The position numbers and the translations under genes were made by a program. The notes below the pieces were generated by a model. It saw nothing but the letters and a program-made list of their open reading frames with translations. It did no database searches and was not told the origin of the DNA. From the NCBI RefSeq assembly GCF_014378415.1, contig NZ_JACMNS010000161.1, forward strand, positions 1 through 32,335: 32,335 nucleotides of DNA, read 5' to 3'. Every line of letters starts with the position of its first letter. The stretch's first letter is position 1. This stretch comes from Aquabacterium sp. Its GTDB lineage: Bacteria; Pseudomonadota; Gammaproteobacteria; Burkholderiales; Burkholderiaceae_C. Below are positions 25,120-32,335 of the stretch, in pieces.

Positions 25120-25671
25120 GTGTCCCTTGAGAATGCCTCTTTAGATGCCCTGCCCAGCGGCCCCAAGCTGCGTGTTTTGATGGTCTGCATGGGCAACATC
25201 TGCCGTTCGCCCACCGCCGAAGCCGTGCTGCGCCACAAGCTGGCCCAGACCGGCCTGGACGCCTTGGTCGAGGTTGATTCCGCCGGCACGATCGGCTCGC
25301 ACGTGGGCAGTCCGCCCGACGACCGCAGTCAAGCGCATGCCCTGCGCCGGGGCTACAAGCTCAAACACCTGCGGGCCCGCAAGGTTCAGCAAAGTGATTT
25401 CCACCAGTTCGACCTGATCCTGGCCATGGACTGGGACAACCTGGCGGCGCTGCAAAAAAACTGCCCCGGCTTGGAAGCTCAAAGCAAGCTGCGCCGCCTG
25501 ACCGAGTTCATCCCTGCGCGCTCGCCACTGTTGGGCCGCGAGGTGGTGGGCGACCCCTATTACGGCGGCCCCGACGGCTTCGAGGCGGTACTCGACCTGG
25601 TCGAATCAGCCTGTGAAGGCCTGGTCGATCACCTCCACCAAAGGCTGCGCGCCATGGCAGTTCGGCCATAG
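25120..25671 (+). CDS. Low-molecular-weight protein-tyrosine phosphatase
   Basis: 183 residues. The phosphate loop VCMGNICRSPTAEA gives Cys23-x5-Arg29, and the general acid is Asp145 in DPYYGG. It dephosphorylates phosphotyrosine or small phosphoesters in the cytoplasm. In many proteobacteria such enzymes pair with capsule tyrosine kinases, but here the gene sits just before iscR, a position I recall from related Burkholderiales. Start is the GTG at 25120; no ATG precedes the catalytic loop in frame and no clear ribosome site is seen, so the start is uncertain by some residues. It is divergent from the diguanylate cyclases across about 200 bases. Confidence 0.92.
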   Translation: MSLENASLDALPSGPKLRVLMVCMGNICRSPTAEAVLRHKLAQTGLDALVEVDSAGTIGSHVGSPPDDRSQAHALRRGYKLKHLRARKVQQSDFHQFDLILAMDWDNLAALQKNCPGLEAQSKLRRLTEFIPARSPLLGREVVGDPYYGGPDGFEAVLDLVESACEGLVDHLHQRLRAMAVRP

Positions 25672-25724
25672 GCAAAGGCGATCACTGTCATTGGCAAAAA
25701 CTCAGGGATTTCCCTGGCCTTTGG

Positions 25725-25753
25725 TTGACTAAATTAGTAGGTTTCTCTATGAT
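25725..25753 (+). promoter_or_regulatory. iscR promoter with an IscR type-1-like operator
   Basis: TTGACT (25725-25730) and TATGAT (25748-25753) are separated by exactly 17 bases. The spacer and -35 contain GACTAAATTAGT (25727-25738), which fits the core of the E. coli type-1 IscR consensus (GACT-R-W-W-W-Y-AGT). Its position across the -35 implies that cluster-bearing IscR represses its own operon. The predicted leader to the ATG is about 115 bases. Confidence 0.75.
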
Positions 25754-25874
25754 TGATTTAATCACTCGGGATTGACGACGCCCCGGGCCAGCCGGTTATC
25801 CCCGGTCGGTGCCGTTTCTGGTTTACCCTGGTTAGGACTGAGGCGTCTAGATTCTGACCACAAGGAGAAGAGCC

Positions 25875-26411
25875 ATGCGTTTGACCACCAAAGGGCGTTT
25901 TGCCGTCACCGCCATGATCGATCTCGCCCTGCGCGAGCACACCGGGCCTGTCGCCCTGGCCGCGATCAGCCAGCGTCAGCAAATTTCACTGTCCTACCTT
26001 GAGCAACTGTTCGGCAAGCTGCGCCGCCACGAACTGGTGGAAAGCACCCGTGGCCCTGGTGGCGGTTATTCGCTGGGCCGCAAGGCCGAGGACATCACTG
26101 TGGCTGACATCATCGTCGCGGTCGATGAGCCCATTGACGCCACCGGTTGTGGCGGCAAAGAGAACTGCATGGGCTCCGAAGACGGTGGCCGTTGCATGAC
26201 CCACGATTTGTGGACCAGCCTGAACAACAAGATGATCGAGTACCTCGATTCCATCAGCCTGCGTAAATTGGTCGAAGACCAGTTGGCCAAAGGCGTGTCG
26301 ATCGAAGCCCAGCCCATCAAGCGGGCCATCTCGACGCAACCGGTGGTCAAACCGATCAAGATCACTGCCCCCAATTCGGTGTTCGCACTGGGGGCCGCGC
26401 TCGCCAAGTAA
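25875..26411 (+). CDS. iscR: Fe-S cluster assembly transcriptional regulator IscR
   Basis: 178 residues, Rrf2 family. The winged helix-turn-helix lies in the first 65 residues (MRLTTKGRFAVTAMIDLAL, then SLSYLEQLFGKLR and GPGGGYSLGR). The cluster ligands are Cys92, Cys98, Cys107 and His110; spacing between the second and third cysteine is 8 residues, three more than in E. coli. It senses 2Fe-2S status and represses the isc operon when clusters are plentiful. A strong AAGGAGA ribosome site precedes the ATG. The promoter carries a matching operator (25725-25753). It is the first gene of iscRSUA-hscBA-fdx. Confidence 0.97.
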   Translation: MRLTTKGRFAVTAMIDLALREHTGPVALAAISQRQQISLSYLEQLFGKLRRHELVESTRGPGGGYSLGRKAEDITVADIIVAVDEPIDATGCGGKENCMGSEDGGRCMTHDLWTSLNNKMIEYLDSISLRKLVEDQLAKGVSIEAQPIKRAISTQPVVKPIKITAPNSVFALGAALAK

Positions 26412-26458
26412 GCCGCCGCGCGATAATCGCAGGCTTTTCTGATGTAACTGCCAGCCCC

Positions 26459-26477
26459 GGCCTGTGACAAGCAGGCC
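26459..26477 (+). promoter_or_regulatory. Hairpin in the iscR-iscS intergenic region
   Basis: GGCCTG (26459-26464) and CAGGCC (26472-26477) form a perfect stem with a 7-base loop, and flanking CCC and GGG can extend it. No T run follows, so it is not a terminator. A folded iscR-iscS spacer is known to protect iscR mRNA in E. coli; a similar role here is only inferred. Confidence 0.5.
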
Positions 26478-26514
26478 TGTGGGCGGCACAGCTGAGTTTT
26501 CAAGAGTCCCCACT

Positions 26515-27735
26515 ATGGACATGACCCCACACTTCCCGATTTACATGGATTACGGCTCCACCACCCCGGTGGACCCGCGCGTGGTGGATGCCATGATCCC
26601 CTGGCTGCGTGAGCGCTTTGGCAACCCTGCCTCGCGCACCCACGCTTATGGCTGGGACGCTGAAGAAGCCGTTGAAAACGCCCGCAAGCAGGTCGCCGAT
26701 CTGATCGGTGCCGACCCGCGCGAAATCGTGTGGACATCCGGCGCGACCGAGTCCATCAACCTGGCCATCAAGGGCGCGGCCAATTTCTACCAAAGCCGCG
26801 GCAAACACATCATCACGGTCAAGACTGAGCACAAAGCCGTGCTCGACACCTTCCGCGAGCTGGAGCGCCAGGGCTTCGAGGCCACCTACCTCGATGTTGA
26901 AGAGAACGGCCTGCTCGATTTCGAGAAGTTCAAGGCCGCCATCCGCCCCGACACGATCCTGGCTGCGGTCATGTTCGTGAACAACGAGATCGGCGTCATC
27001 CAGGACATCACCGCTTTGGGCAATCTGTGCCGCGAAAAGGGCGTGATCTTCCACGTCGATGCCGCGCAAGCCACCGGCAAGGTCGACATCGACATGGCCA
27101 CGCTGCCGGTTGATTTGCTGAGCCTGGCTTCGCACAAAACTTACGGCCCCAAGGGCATCGGCGCGCTGTACGTGCGCCGCAAGCCGCGCGTGCGCCTGGA
27201 AGCGCAAATGCACGGGGGAGGTCACGAGCGCGGCATGCGTTCGGGCACCTTGCCCACGCACCAGATCGTTGGCATGGGCGAAGCCTTCCGCATCGCCAAA
27301 GAAGAGATGTGCATTGAATGCCCACGCATCCTGGCCTTGCAGCAGCGCTTGCTCAAGGGCCTGCAAGACATCGAGCAGATCTTCATCAATGGCGATGCAG
27401 CACAACGCGTGCCGCACAACCTGAACATCTCCTTCAACTACGTTGAGGGCGAGTCTCTGATCATGGGCATCAAGGGCATTGCCGTGTCCTCGGGCTCGGC
27501 CTGCACGTCTGCCAGCCTGGAACCCAGCTATGTGCTGCGCGCCCTGGGCCGCAGTGACGAGTTGGCGCACAGCTCGCTGCGCATGACCATCGGCCGTTTC
27601 ACGACCGAAGAAGAAATCGATTACGCCGTGTCGACCTTGAAAGAACGCGTGGCCAAGCTGCGCGAGTTGTCACCCTTGTGGGACATGTTCAAAGACGGCA
27701 TTGACATCAGCACTATTCAATGGGCCGCGCACTGA
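26515..27735 (+). CDS. iscS: Cysteine desulfurase IscS
   Basis: 406 residues. It takes sulfur from cysteine as a persulfide for cluster building. The N-terminus [15 protein letters not shown], His106 in TEHKAV, the PLP lysine Lys208 in SHKTYGPKG and the active-loop Cys330 in [16 protein letters not shown] are all present. The C-terminus [15 protein letters not shown], ending after the IscU-binding helix, is typical of group I desulfurases. Start is ATG 26515; a second ATG two codons later is also possible, and the earlier in-frame ATG lies inside the intergenic hairpin. It is separated from iscR by 103 bases and from iscU by 45 bases. Confidence 0.97.
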   Translation: MDMTPHFPIYMDYGSTTPVDPRVVDAMIPWLRERFGNPASRTHAYGWDAEEAVENARKQVADLIGADPREIVWTSGATESINLAIKGAANFYQSRGKHIITVKTEHKAVLDTFRELERQGFEATYLDVEENGLLDFEKFKAAIRPDTILAAVMFVNNEIGVIQDITALGNLCREKGVIFHVDAAQATGKVDIDMATLPVDLLSLASHKTYGPKGIGALYVRRKPRVRLEAQMHGGGHERGMRSGTLPTHQIVGMGEAFRIAKEEMCIECPRILALQQRLLKGLQDIEQIFINGDAAQRVPHNLNISFNYVEGESLIMGIKGIAVSSGSACTSASLEPSYVLRALGRSDELAHSSLRMTIGRFTTEEEIDYAVSTLKERVAKLRELSPLWDMFKDGIDISTIQWAAH

Positions 27736-27780
27736 CTTCCCGTCAACGCGCTACGCTCATTTCGTTCTTGGAGTAACACC

Positions 27781-28167
27781 ATGGCATACAGCGACAAGGT
27801 CATTGACCACTACGAAAACCCCCGCAACGTGGGCGCCTTTGAAAAAGGCAACGACTCCGTGGGCACCGGCATGGTCGGCGCTCCGGCTTGCGGCGACGTG
27901 ATGAAATTGCAGATCAAGGTCAACCCGCAAACCGGCGTGATCGAAGACGCGCGCTTCAAAACCTACGGTTGCGGTTCGGCCATCGCGTCCAGCTCGCTGG
28001 TCACCGAGTGGGTGCGCGGCAAGACACTCGACGAAGCCCTCAGCATCAAGAACACCCACATCGCTGAAGAGCTGGCCTTGCCCCCGGTCAAGATCCACTG
28101 CTCGATCCTGGCCGAAGACGCCATCAAGGCGGCCGTGAACGACTACAAGGCCCGACATGCAGCCTGA
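27781..28167 (+). CDS. iscU: Fe-S cluster assembly scaffold IscU
   Basis: 128 residues. The three cluster-binding cysteines are Cys37 (GAPACGD, with the conserved Asp39), Cys64 (KTYGCGSA) and Cys107 (KIHCSIL). LPPVK at 100-104 is the motif recognised by the HscA chaperone. It accepts sulfur from IscS and hands the assembled 2Fe-2S cluster to carriers. GGAG lies before the ATG. A further ATG in the last codons of this gene could extend the next gene (see the iscA finding). Confidence 0.98.
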   Translation: MAYSDKVIDHYENPRNVGAFEKGNDSVGTGMVGAPACGDVMKLQIKVNPQTGVIEDARFKTYGCGSAIASSSLVTEWVRGKTLDEALSIKNTHIAEELALPPVKIHCSILAEDAIKAAVNDYKARHAA

Positions 28168-28270
28168 CCAAGCCACCGCCAGCACCGCCTCTTCCGGCTC
28201 GTGCGCCAGCGGGCCCGGTAATGGGCCCTTGCCCGAGCTGGCCTCTGCTGTTCAGGCGGGTGCGCAAGGC

Positions 28271-28594
28271 ATGTCGGTCTCGCTGACCGACGCGGCCGCC
28301 CGCCACATCAACCGCTACCTTGGCCGCCGCGGCAAGGGCGTGGGTGTGCGCCTGGGCGTCAAGACCACGGGATGCTCGGGCCTCGCCTACAAGATCGAGT
28401 TCGCCGACGAAGTGGCGCCCGAAGACATCGTCTTCGAGAACCAGGGCGTGAAGATTTTGGTCGACCCCAAAAGCCTGCCCTACATCGATGGCACCGAGCT
28501 TGATTTCGCCCGAGAAGGCCTGAACGAAGGCTTCAAGTTCAACAACCCGAAAGAGCGGGACCGTTGCGGTTGCGGCGAATCCTTCCGCGTCTGA
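28271..28594 (+). CDS. iscA: Iron-sulfur carrier IscA
   Basis: 107 residues from ATG 28271, the normal size. The A-type carrier cysteines are Cys35 (TTGCSGLAY), Cys99 and Cys101 (RCGCGES). It carries clusters or iron to target apoproteins. The open frame continues upstream to an ATG at 28157, which overlaps the iscU end and would add 38 residues rich in Ala, Gly, Ser and Pro; both starts have only weak ribosome sites (AAGG six bases before 28157, AAGG two bases before 28271). I prefer the short form because the family begins there. An intrinsic terminator follows the gene. Confidence 0.93.
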   Translation: MSVSLTDAAARHINRYLGRRGKGVGVRLGVKTTGCSGLAYKIEFADEVAPEDIVFENQGVKILVDPKSLPYIDGTELDFAREGLNEGFKFNNPKERDRCGCGESFRV

Positions 28595-28616
28595 CATGCC
28601 ATTTGCCTTGGCCGCC

Positions 28617-28640
28617 AACCCCACCACGTGGTGGGGTTTT
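28617..28640 (+). terminator. Intrinsic terminator inside the isc operon (iscA/hscB)
   Basis: AACCCCACCAC (28617-28627) is followed at once by its complement GTGGTGGGGTT (28628-28638) and the run TTTT (28637-28640). The palindrome folds into a long GC-rich stem with a minimal loop. It lies between the iscA stop and the hscB start. Confidence 0.8.
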
Positions 28641-28664
28641 GCTTTGTGACCTGAGCTCATCGCG

Positions 28665-29189
28665 ATGAACCTGGACGCCGACGACTTCACCTTGCTGGGC
28701 CTGCCCAGATCCTTCGCGCTGGACCGCGCCACGCTTGATGCGCACTGGAAGGCCTTGCAGGCCAAGGTGCACCCCGATCGTTTCGCGGCAGAAGGTGGTA
28801 CCGCGCAACGCGTGGCCATGCAATGGGCGGTGCGCGTCAATGAGGCCCACCAGCGCCTGAAAGACCCGCTCAAGCGTGCTGCCTACCTGTGCGAGTTGGC
28901 CGGTGTGTCGGTGCAAAGCGAGCGCAACACGGCGATGCCGTCGGACTTCCTGATTCAGCAGATGGAGTGGCGCGAAGCCCTGGAAGACGCTGGCTCGGCA
29001 GGCGATGTGCAATTGCTGGAGGCCGAGGTCTTGGGCCAACGCCAAGCGCGGCTGGCCAAAATCACCCACTTGCTGGACGCCCAGTCCAACCCCCAGCAAG
29101 CCGCACTTGAAGTGCGCGCCCTGATGTTCATCGATCGCTTGAGCGATGAGATCAACCACCGACTAGAACGATACGAAGACGGCCTCTGA
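28665..29189 (+). CDS. hscB: Fe-S cluster co-chaperone HscB
   Basis: 174 residues. An N-terminal J-domain ([21 protein letters not shown]) carries the HPD motif at 36-38, which stimulates HscA ATPase; the C-terminal three-helix part binds IscU. It delivers loaded IscU to HscA. The ATG has only a weak ribosome site and stands 70 bases after iscA, behind an intrinsic terminator. Nine bases from its stop begins the TTG of the hscA upstream frame, and hscA ATG follows 24 bases after the stop. Confidence 0.96.
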   Translation: MNLDADDFTLLGLPRSFALDRATLDAHWKALQAKVHPDRFAAEGGTAQRVAMQWAVRVNEAHQRLKDPLKRAAYLCELAGVSVQSERNTAMPSDFLIQQMEWREALEDAGSAGDVQLLEAEVLGQRQARLAKITHLLDAQSNPQQAALEVRALMFIDRLSDEINHRLERYEDGL

Positions 29190-29212
29190 GCCCTCGCTTG
29201 AGACCCTACCCC

Positions 29213-31081
29213 ATGGCTTTGCTGCAAATCTCCGAACCCGGGCAATCGCCCAACCCTCACCAGCGCCGCATCGCGGTGGGCATTGACCTGGGCACCACGC
29301 ACTCTTTGGTCGCCTCGGTGCGCAGTGGCGTGGCCGAATGCCTGCCCGATGAGCAAGGCCGCGTCATCCTGCCTTCGGCCGTGCGCTACCTGCTCGATGC
29401 GCAAGGCAAGACGCGCCGCGCGATTGGCTTCGACGCGCTGGCCCAGCAGGCCGAGGACCCGCAGAACACCATCGTGTCGGTCAAGCGATTCATGGGCCGG
29501 CAGTTGGCCGATCTGGCCGATGCCAAGAGCCTGCCTTACCAGTTTGAAGACCAGCCCGGCATGGTCGGCGTGGTCACTGTGGCGGGTGTGAAGTCGCCCG
29601 TCGAGGTGTCGGCCGAGATCCTGGCCACCTTGCGCCAGCGTGCCGAAGACACGTTCAACGATGACCTGTTTGGCGCCGTCATCACCGTGCCTGCCTACTT
29701 TGACGATGCCCAACGCCAGGCCACCAAAGATGCGGCGCAGATGGCCGGCCTGAACGTGCTGCGCTTGCTGAACGAGCCCACGGCCGCCGCCATCGCCTAT
29801 GGCCTGGACAACCGCTCCGAGGGCCTCTACGCCATCTACGACCTGGGCGGCGGCACCTTTGACATCTCGCTGCTGCAGCTCAGCCGGGGCGTGTTCGAGG
29901 TCGTGGCCACCGGGGGAGACTCCGCCTTGGGAGGGGATGACATCGACCATGCCCTGGCCGAAGCCGCTTTGCAGGAAGCGCAGATGGAAGCCGTCACGCC
30001 GCAGGACAAGCGCGCCGTGCTGGTCGCCGCGAGGGCGATCAAGGAGAAGCTGTCCACCGATGGCCACGCGCATTTGTCCTGCAAGTTGTCGGGCGGCATG
30101 CTGTCGGTCAGCATCACCCGCGAGCGCCTGCAAGAGTTGTCCAAGCCTTTGATCGACCGCACCTTGGTCGCAGTCAAACGCGTGCTGCGCGATGCCAAGG
30201 TCAAGCCCGATGAAGTCAATGGCGTGGTCATGGTGGGTGGCTCCACCCGCATGCCGGCCGTGCGCGTTGCGGTGGGCGCCTTCTTTGGCCAAACGCCCTT
30301 GACCGACCTGAACCCCGATGAGGTCGTGGCACTGGGCGCCGGCATCCAGGCCAACCAGCTGGCGGGCAACAACGACAAGGGCGACCACCTCTTGCTGGAC
30401 GTGCTGCCGTTGTCGCTTGGGTTGGAGACCATGGGTGGCCTGGTCGAGCGCATCATTCCGCGCAACACGCCCATCCCGTGCGCGCTGGCGCAAGACTTCA
30501 CCACCTTTAAGGATGGGCAAACGGCTTTGGCCGTGCACGTGCTGCAAGGCGAGCGCGAGCAGGTCGAGCATTGCCGCTCGCTGGCGCGCTTTGAGCTGCG
30601 CGGCATCCCGCCCATGGTGGCGGGCGCTGCACGGATCCGCGTCACCTTCCAGGTCGATGCCGATGGTTTGCTCAGCGTCATGGCACGCGAGCAGCTGTCG
30701 GGCGTCGAAGCCTCGGTGGTCGTCAAGCCCAGCTATGGCTTGAGCGACGACCAGGTGGCCCACATGCTGCGCGAAGGCTTCACCACGGCCGAGGCCGACA
30801 TGAAAGACCGCTCATTGCGAGAAGCCCGCGTCGACGCCGAGCGCATGCTGGAGGCCACGCGCACCGCCTTGGCCGCCGATGGCGACCTGCTCAGCTTGGA
30901 TCAACGCGCCGAAATCGATGCCCTGATGGGCAAGGTTGGCCAACGCTGCGATTGGGGCGACGTGGGCGCGCTTGAAGCTGCCACCAAGGCCCTGGCCCAG
31001 GGCACCGAAGGCTTCGCAGCCGAACGCATGAACCGCGGCATCCGCCAGGCATTGGCCGGCCGCACTATCGACCAAGTTTGA
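29213..31081 (+). CDS. hscA: Fe-S protein assembly chaperone HscA (Hsp70)
   Basis: 622 residues, a specialised Hsp70. [12 protein letters not shown] near 23-34, [13 protein letters not shown] and [15 protein letters not shown] are the nucleotide-binding motifs; the substrate-binding half follows from about residue 400. It uses ATP to release the cluster from IscU after binding its LPPVK segment. I chose ATG 29213 rather than the TTG 29198 upstream because homologs start MALLQI. No DnaK-type C-terminal lid linker is visible, as expected for HscA. Confidence 0.97.
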   Translation: MALLQISEPGQSPNPHQRRIAVGIDLGTTHSLVASVRSGVAECLPDEQGRVILPSAVRYLLDAQGKTRRAIGFDALAQQAEDPQNTIVSVKRFMGRQLADLADAKSLPYQFEDQPGMVGVVTVAGVKSPVEVSAEILATLRQRAEDTFNDDLFGAVITVPAYFDDAQRQATKDAAQMAGLNVLRLLNEPTAAAIAYGLDNRSEGLYAIYDLGGGTFDISLLQLSRGVFEVVATGGDSALGGDDIDHALAEAALQEAQMEAVTPQDKRAVLVAARAIKEKLSTDGHAHLSCKLSGGMLSVSITRERLQELSKPLIDRTLVAVKRVLRDAKVKPDEVNGVVMVGGSTRMPAVRVAVGAFFGQTPLTDLNPDEVVALGAGIQANQLAGNNDKGDHLLLDVLPLSLGLETMGGLVERIIPRNTPIPCALAQDFTTFKDGQTALAVHVLQGEREQVEHCRSLARFELRGIPPMVAGAARIRVTFQVDADGLLSVMAREQLSGVEASVVVKPSYGLSDDQVAHMLREGFTTAEADMKDRSLREARVDAERMLEATRTALAADGDLLSLDQRAEIDALMGKVGQRCDWGDVGALEAATKALAQGTEGFAAERMNRGIRQALAGRTIDQV

Positions 31082-31099
31082 TTTGACGCCGACCACGCC

Positions 31100-31438
31100 A
31101 TGTCCATCATCAAGATCCTGCCCCACGCCGATTTGTGCCCACAAGGCGCCAGCATCACTGTTGCCCCCGGCACCTCCGTCTGCGAAGCCCTGCTCGAGAA
31201 CAACATCGCCATCGAGCACGCCTGCGACATGAGCGCGGCCTGCACCACCTGCCATGTCATCGTGCGCGAGGGCTTCAACAGCCTGAACGAGATGGACGAG
31301 ACTGAAGAAGACTTGCTGGACCGCGCCTGGGGCCTGGAGCCCAACTCGCGCCTGAGTTGCCAGGCCATCGTCGCCGGCAAAGACTTGGTCATCGACATCC
31401 CCAAGTACACGATTAATCACGCGCGCGAGAACCACTGA
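31100..31438 (+). CDS. fdx: ISC-type 2Fe-2S ferredoxin
   Basis: 112 residues. Cluster ligands Cys42, Cys48, Cys51 and Cys87 match the E. coli Fdx numbering; the loop is ACDMSAACTTCHVIV. It supplies electrons for cluster assembly. The gene stands 18 bases after hscA. No iscX follows; dnaQ starts one base after the fdx stop. Confidence 0.97.
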   Translation: MSIIKILPHADLCPQGASITVAPGTSVCEALLENNIAIEHACDMSAACTTCHVIVREGFNSLNEMDETEEDLLDRAWGLEPNSRLSCQAIVAGKDLVIDIPKYTINHARENH

Positions 31439-31439
31439 C

Positions 31440-32162
31440 GTGTCCCGCCAAATCTTTCTTGACACCGAAACCACCGGCCTGAGCCCGGAGTCGGGTGACC
31501 GCATCATCGAAATCGGCTGTGTGGAGATGGTCAACCGCCGCCTCACGGGTCGGCATCTGCACTTTTACCTGAATCCGCAGCGCCCCAGTCACGAAGACGC
31601 CGTTCGCATCCACGGGCTGACCGACGAGTTCTTGGCAGACAAGCCCTTGTTCGCGGCCGTGGTCGACGAGTTCCTGGACTACGTGGCCGGCTCCGAGCTC
31701 ATCATTCACAACGCCAGTTTCGACATAGGCTTCCTGAACGCCGAGTTGCGCCGCGTGAGCAAGGGCGTGATGGCCGACCACATCGACGGCGTGCTCGACA
31801 CGCTGGTGATGGCGCGTGAGATGTTCCCGGGCAAGTCCAATTCGCTGGATGCCTTGTGCAAACGGCTTGAGGTTGACAACACCCACCGGACCTTGCACGG
31901 CGCCTTGATGGACGCCGAGTTGCTGGCCACCGTCTACATCAACATGACGCGAGGGCAGGATGCGCTGTTGATTGACGCGGGGGGTGACGAAGAGGGCAGC
32001 CAGGCGGCATTGGACGCAGCGGCGGTGGATTTGAGCCAGTTCGAGCTGCGGGTGATCCAGCCCAGCTCCGCCGAGGCCGAGGCCTTTGACAAGTCGCTGG
32101 CCGACATCGACAAAGCCAGTGGCGGCAAGGCCATTTGGAAGGCGCTGGAAGCCGTGCTATAA
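31440..32162 (+). CDS. dnaQ: DNA polymerase III epsilon subunit (3'-5' proofreading exonuclease)
   Basis: 240 residues. Exo I DTETTG gives Asp8 and Glu10, Exo II HNASFD gives Asp95, and Exo III HGALMDAE gives His153 and Asp158, so the DEDDh active site is complete. The C-terminal 70 residues would contact the alpha subunit. Start is a GTG one base after the fdx stop, suggesting translational coupling to the isc operon. The stop codon TAA is part of the -10 box of the tRNA-Val promoter. GGVTYI-like variants of the same fold exist, but length and context fit the replicative subunit. Confidence 0.93.
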   Translation: MSRQIFLDTETTGLSPESGDRIIEIGCVEMVNRRLTGRHLHFYLNPQRPSHEDAVRIHGLTDEFLADKPLFAAVVDEFLDYVAGSELIIHNASFDIGFLNAELRRVSKGVMADHIDGVLDTLVMAREMFPGKSNSLDALCKRLEVDNTHRTLHGALMDAELLATVYINMTRGQDALLIDAGGDEEGSQAALDAAAVDLSQFELRVIQPSSAEAEAFDKSLADIDKASGGKAIWKALEAVL

Positions 32163-32163
32163 T
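32135..32163 (+). promoter_or_regulatory. Promoter of tRNA-Val inside the dnaQ 3' end
   Basis: TTGGAA (32135-32140), a 17-base spacer and a perfect TATAAT (32158-32163). The -10 box contains the dnaQ stop codon. Transcription would begin near 32170, leaving a leader of about 40 bases that holds two small hairpins (32170-32192 and 32194-32210). Confidence 0.75.
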
Positions 32164-32209
32164 TTTGCTCTTCGCCAGTAACCCAGGCGAAGCCGAAATG
32201 ACCAATTTC

Positions 32210-32284
32210 GGGCGGTTAGCTCAGTGGTAGAGCACTGCCTTCACACGGCAGGGGTCGCAAGTTCGAAACTTGCACCGCCCACCA
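32210..32284 (+). tRNA. tRNA-Val (anticodon CAC)
   Basis: 75 bases including an encoded CCA. Acceptor arms GGGCGGT and ACCGCCC pair, the D-arm is AGCTCAGTGGTAGAGC, the anticodon stem CTGCC/GGCAG encloses loop TTCACAC with anticodon CAC (reads GUG), and the T-arm contains GTTCGAA. The discriminator is A. Confidence 0.97.
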
Positions 32285-32292
32285 GGAAAATC

Positions 32293-32324
32293 AAGCACTT
32301 AGCCTCGCGGCCAGGTGCTTTTTT
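32293..32324 (+). terminator. Terminator after tRNA-Val
   Basis: AAGCACTT (32293-32300) pairs with AGGTGCTT (32313-32320, one G-T), with an inner GCC/GGC stem and a TCGC loop, followed by a T run to 32324. It ends the tRNA transcript. Confidence 0.88.
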
Positions 32325-32335
32325 CTTGCCCGTAC

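Noticed and set aside
26500..27570. 356-residue minus-strand open frame opposite iscS
   Set aside because: Antisense shadow with no motif; iscS is unambiguous.
28955..30763. 602-residue minus-strand open frame opposite hscB and hscA
   Set aside because: His/Gln/Gly-rich antisense shadow of hscA; no motif, and hscA is certain.

Overview
The window is a stretch of GC-rich bacterial chromosome. Gene content and order point to a betaproteobacterium of the Burkholderiales (Comamonadaceae, Aquabacterium or Leptothrix-like). The basis is a complete iscR-iscS-iscU-iscA-hscB-hscA-fdx cluster next to a low-molecular-weight phosphatase and a tyrB/uvrB pair, an intracellular PHB depolymerase of the Ralstonia type, a liv ABC cassette, an orphan RnfB-like ferredoxin, and a PEP-CTERM protein. 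The genus is inferred from protein recognition by eye; no search was run. I see no insertion sequence, prophage, integrase or CRISPR array, and no gene-free stretch longer than 300 bases.

Layout. 1-2700: end of a possible DUF302 gene, then on the minus strand an S4 RNA-binding protein overlapping an acyl-CoA synthetase by 4 bases, and a divergent small hypothetical gene. 2732-7816: an aldehyde dehydrogenase, a strongly folded leader, and the tightly coupled livH-livM-livG-livF operon, which lacks a local binding-protein gene. 7801-11492: an iron-sulfur flavin reductase divergent from an atypical SDR protein, a secreted GDSL esterase carrying a PEP-CTERM tail, and nth. 11635-14079: lemA with two TPM-domain genes, and a 75-residue orphan gene. 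14230-17386: an Old Yellow Enzyme (nemA type) with a long inverted repeat at its promoter, an orphan RnfB-like protein, and phaZ. 17627-19231: a secreted galactose-oxidase-fold protein that keeps every copper and cofactor residue of the copper radical oxidases. 19308-22720: tyrB and uvrB, divergent. 22677-24919: two overlapping, paralogous membrane diguanylate cyclases. 25120-32162: LMW phosphatase, the ISC iron-sulfur assembly operon, and dnaQ. 32210-32284: tRNA-Val(CAC) and a terminator at the right edge.

Most of this is core metabolism and maintenance. The ISC genes work together: IscR senses cluster status, IscS supplies sulfur, IscU is the scaffold, HscB/HscA release the cluster, IscA is a carrier and Fdx supplies electrons. 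Nth, the RnfB-like protein and the plant-type-ferredoxin reductase are themselves iron-sulfur proteins. The parts most worth a second look are the copper radical oxidase, the paired diguanylate cyclases in which only one keeps the inhibitory site, the nemA operator-like repeat, the structured liv leader and the terminator inside the isc operon. I did not find a clearly new multi-gene system.
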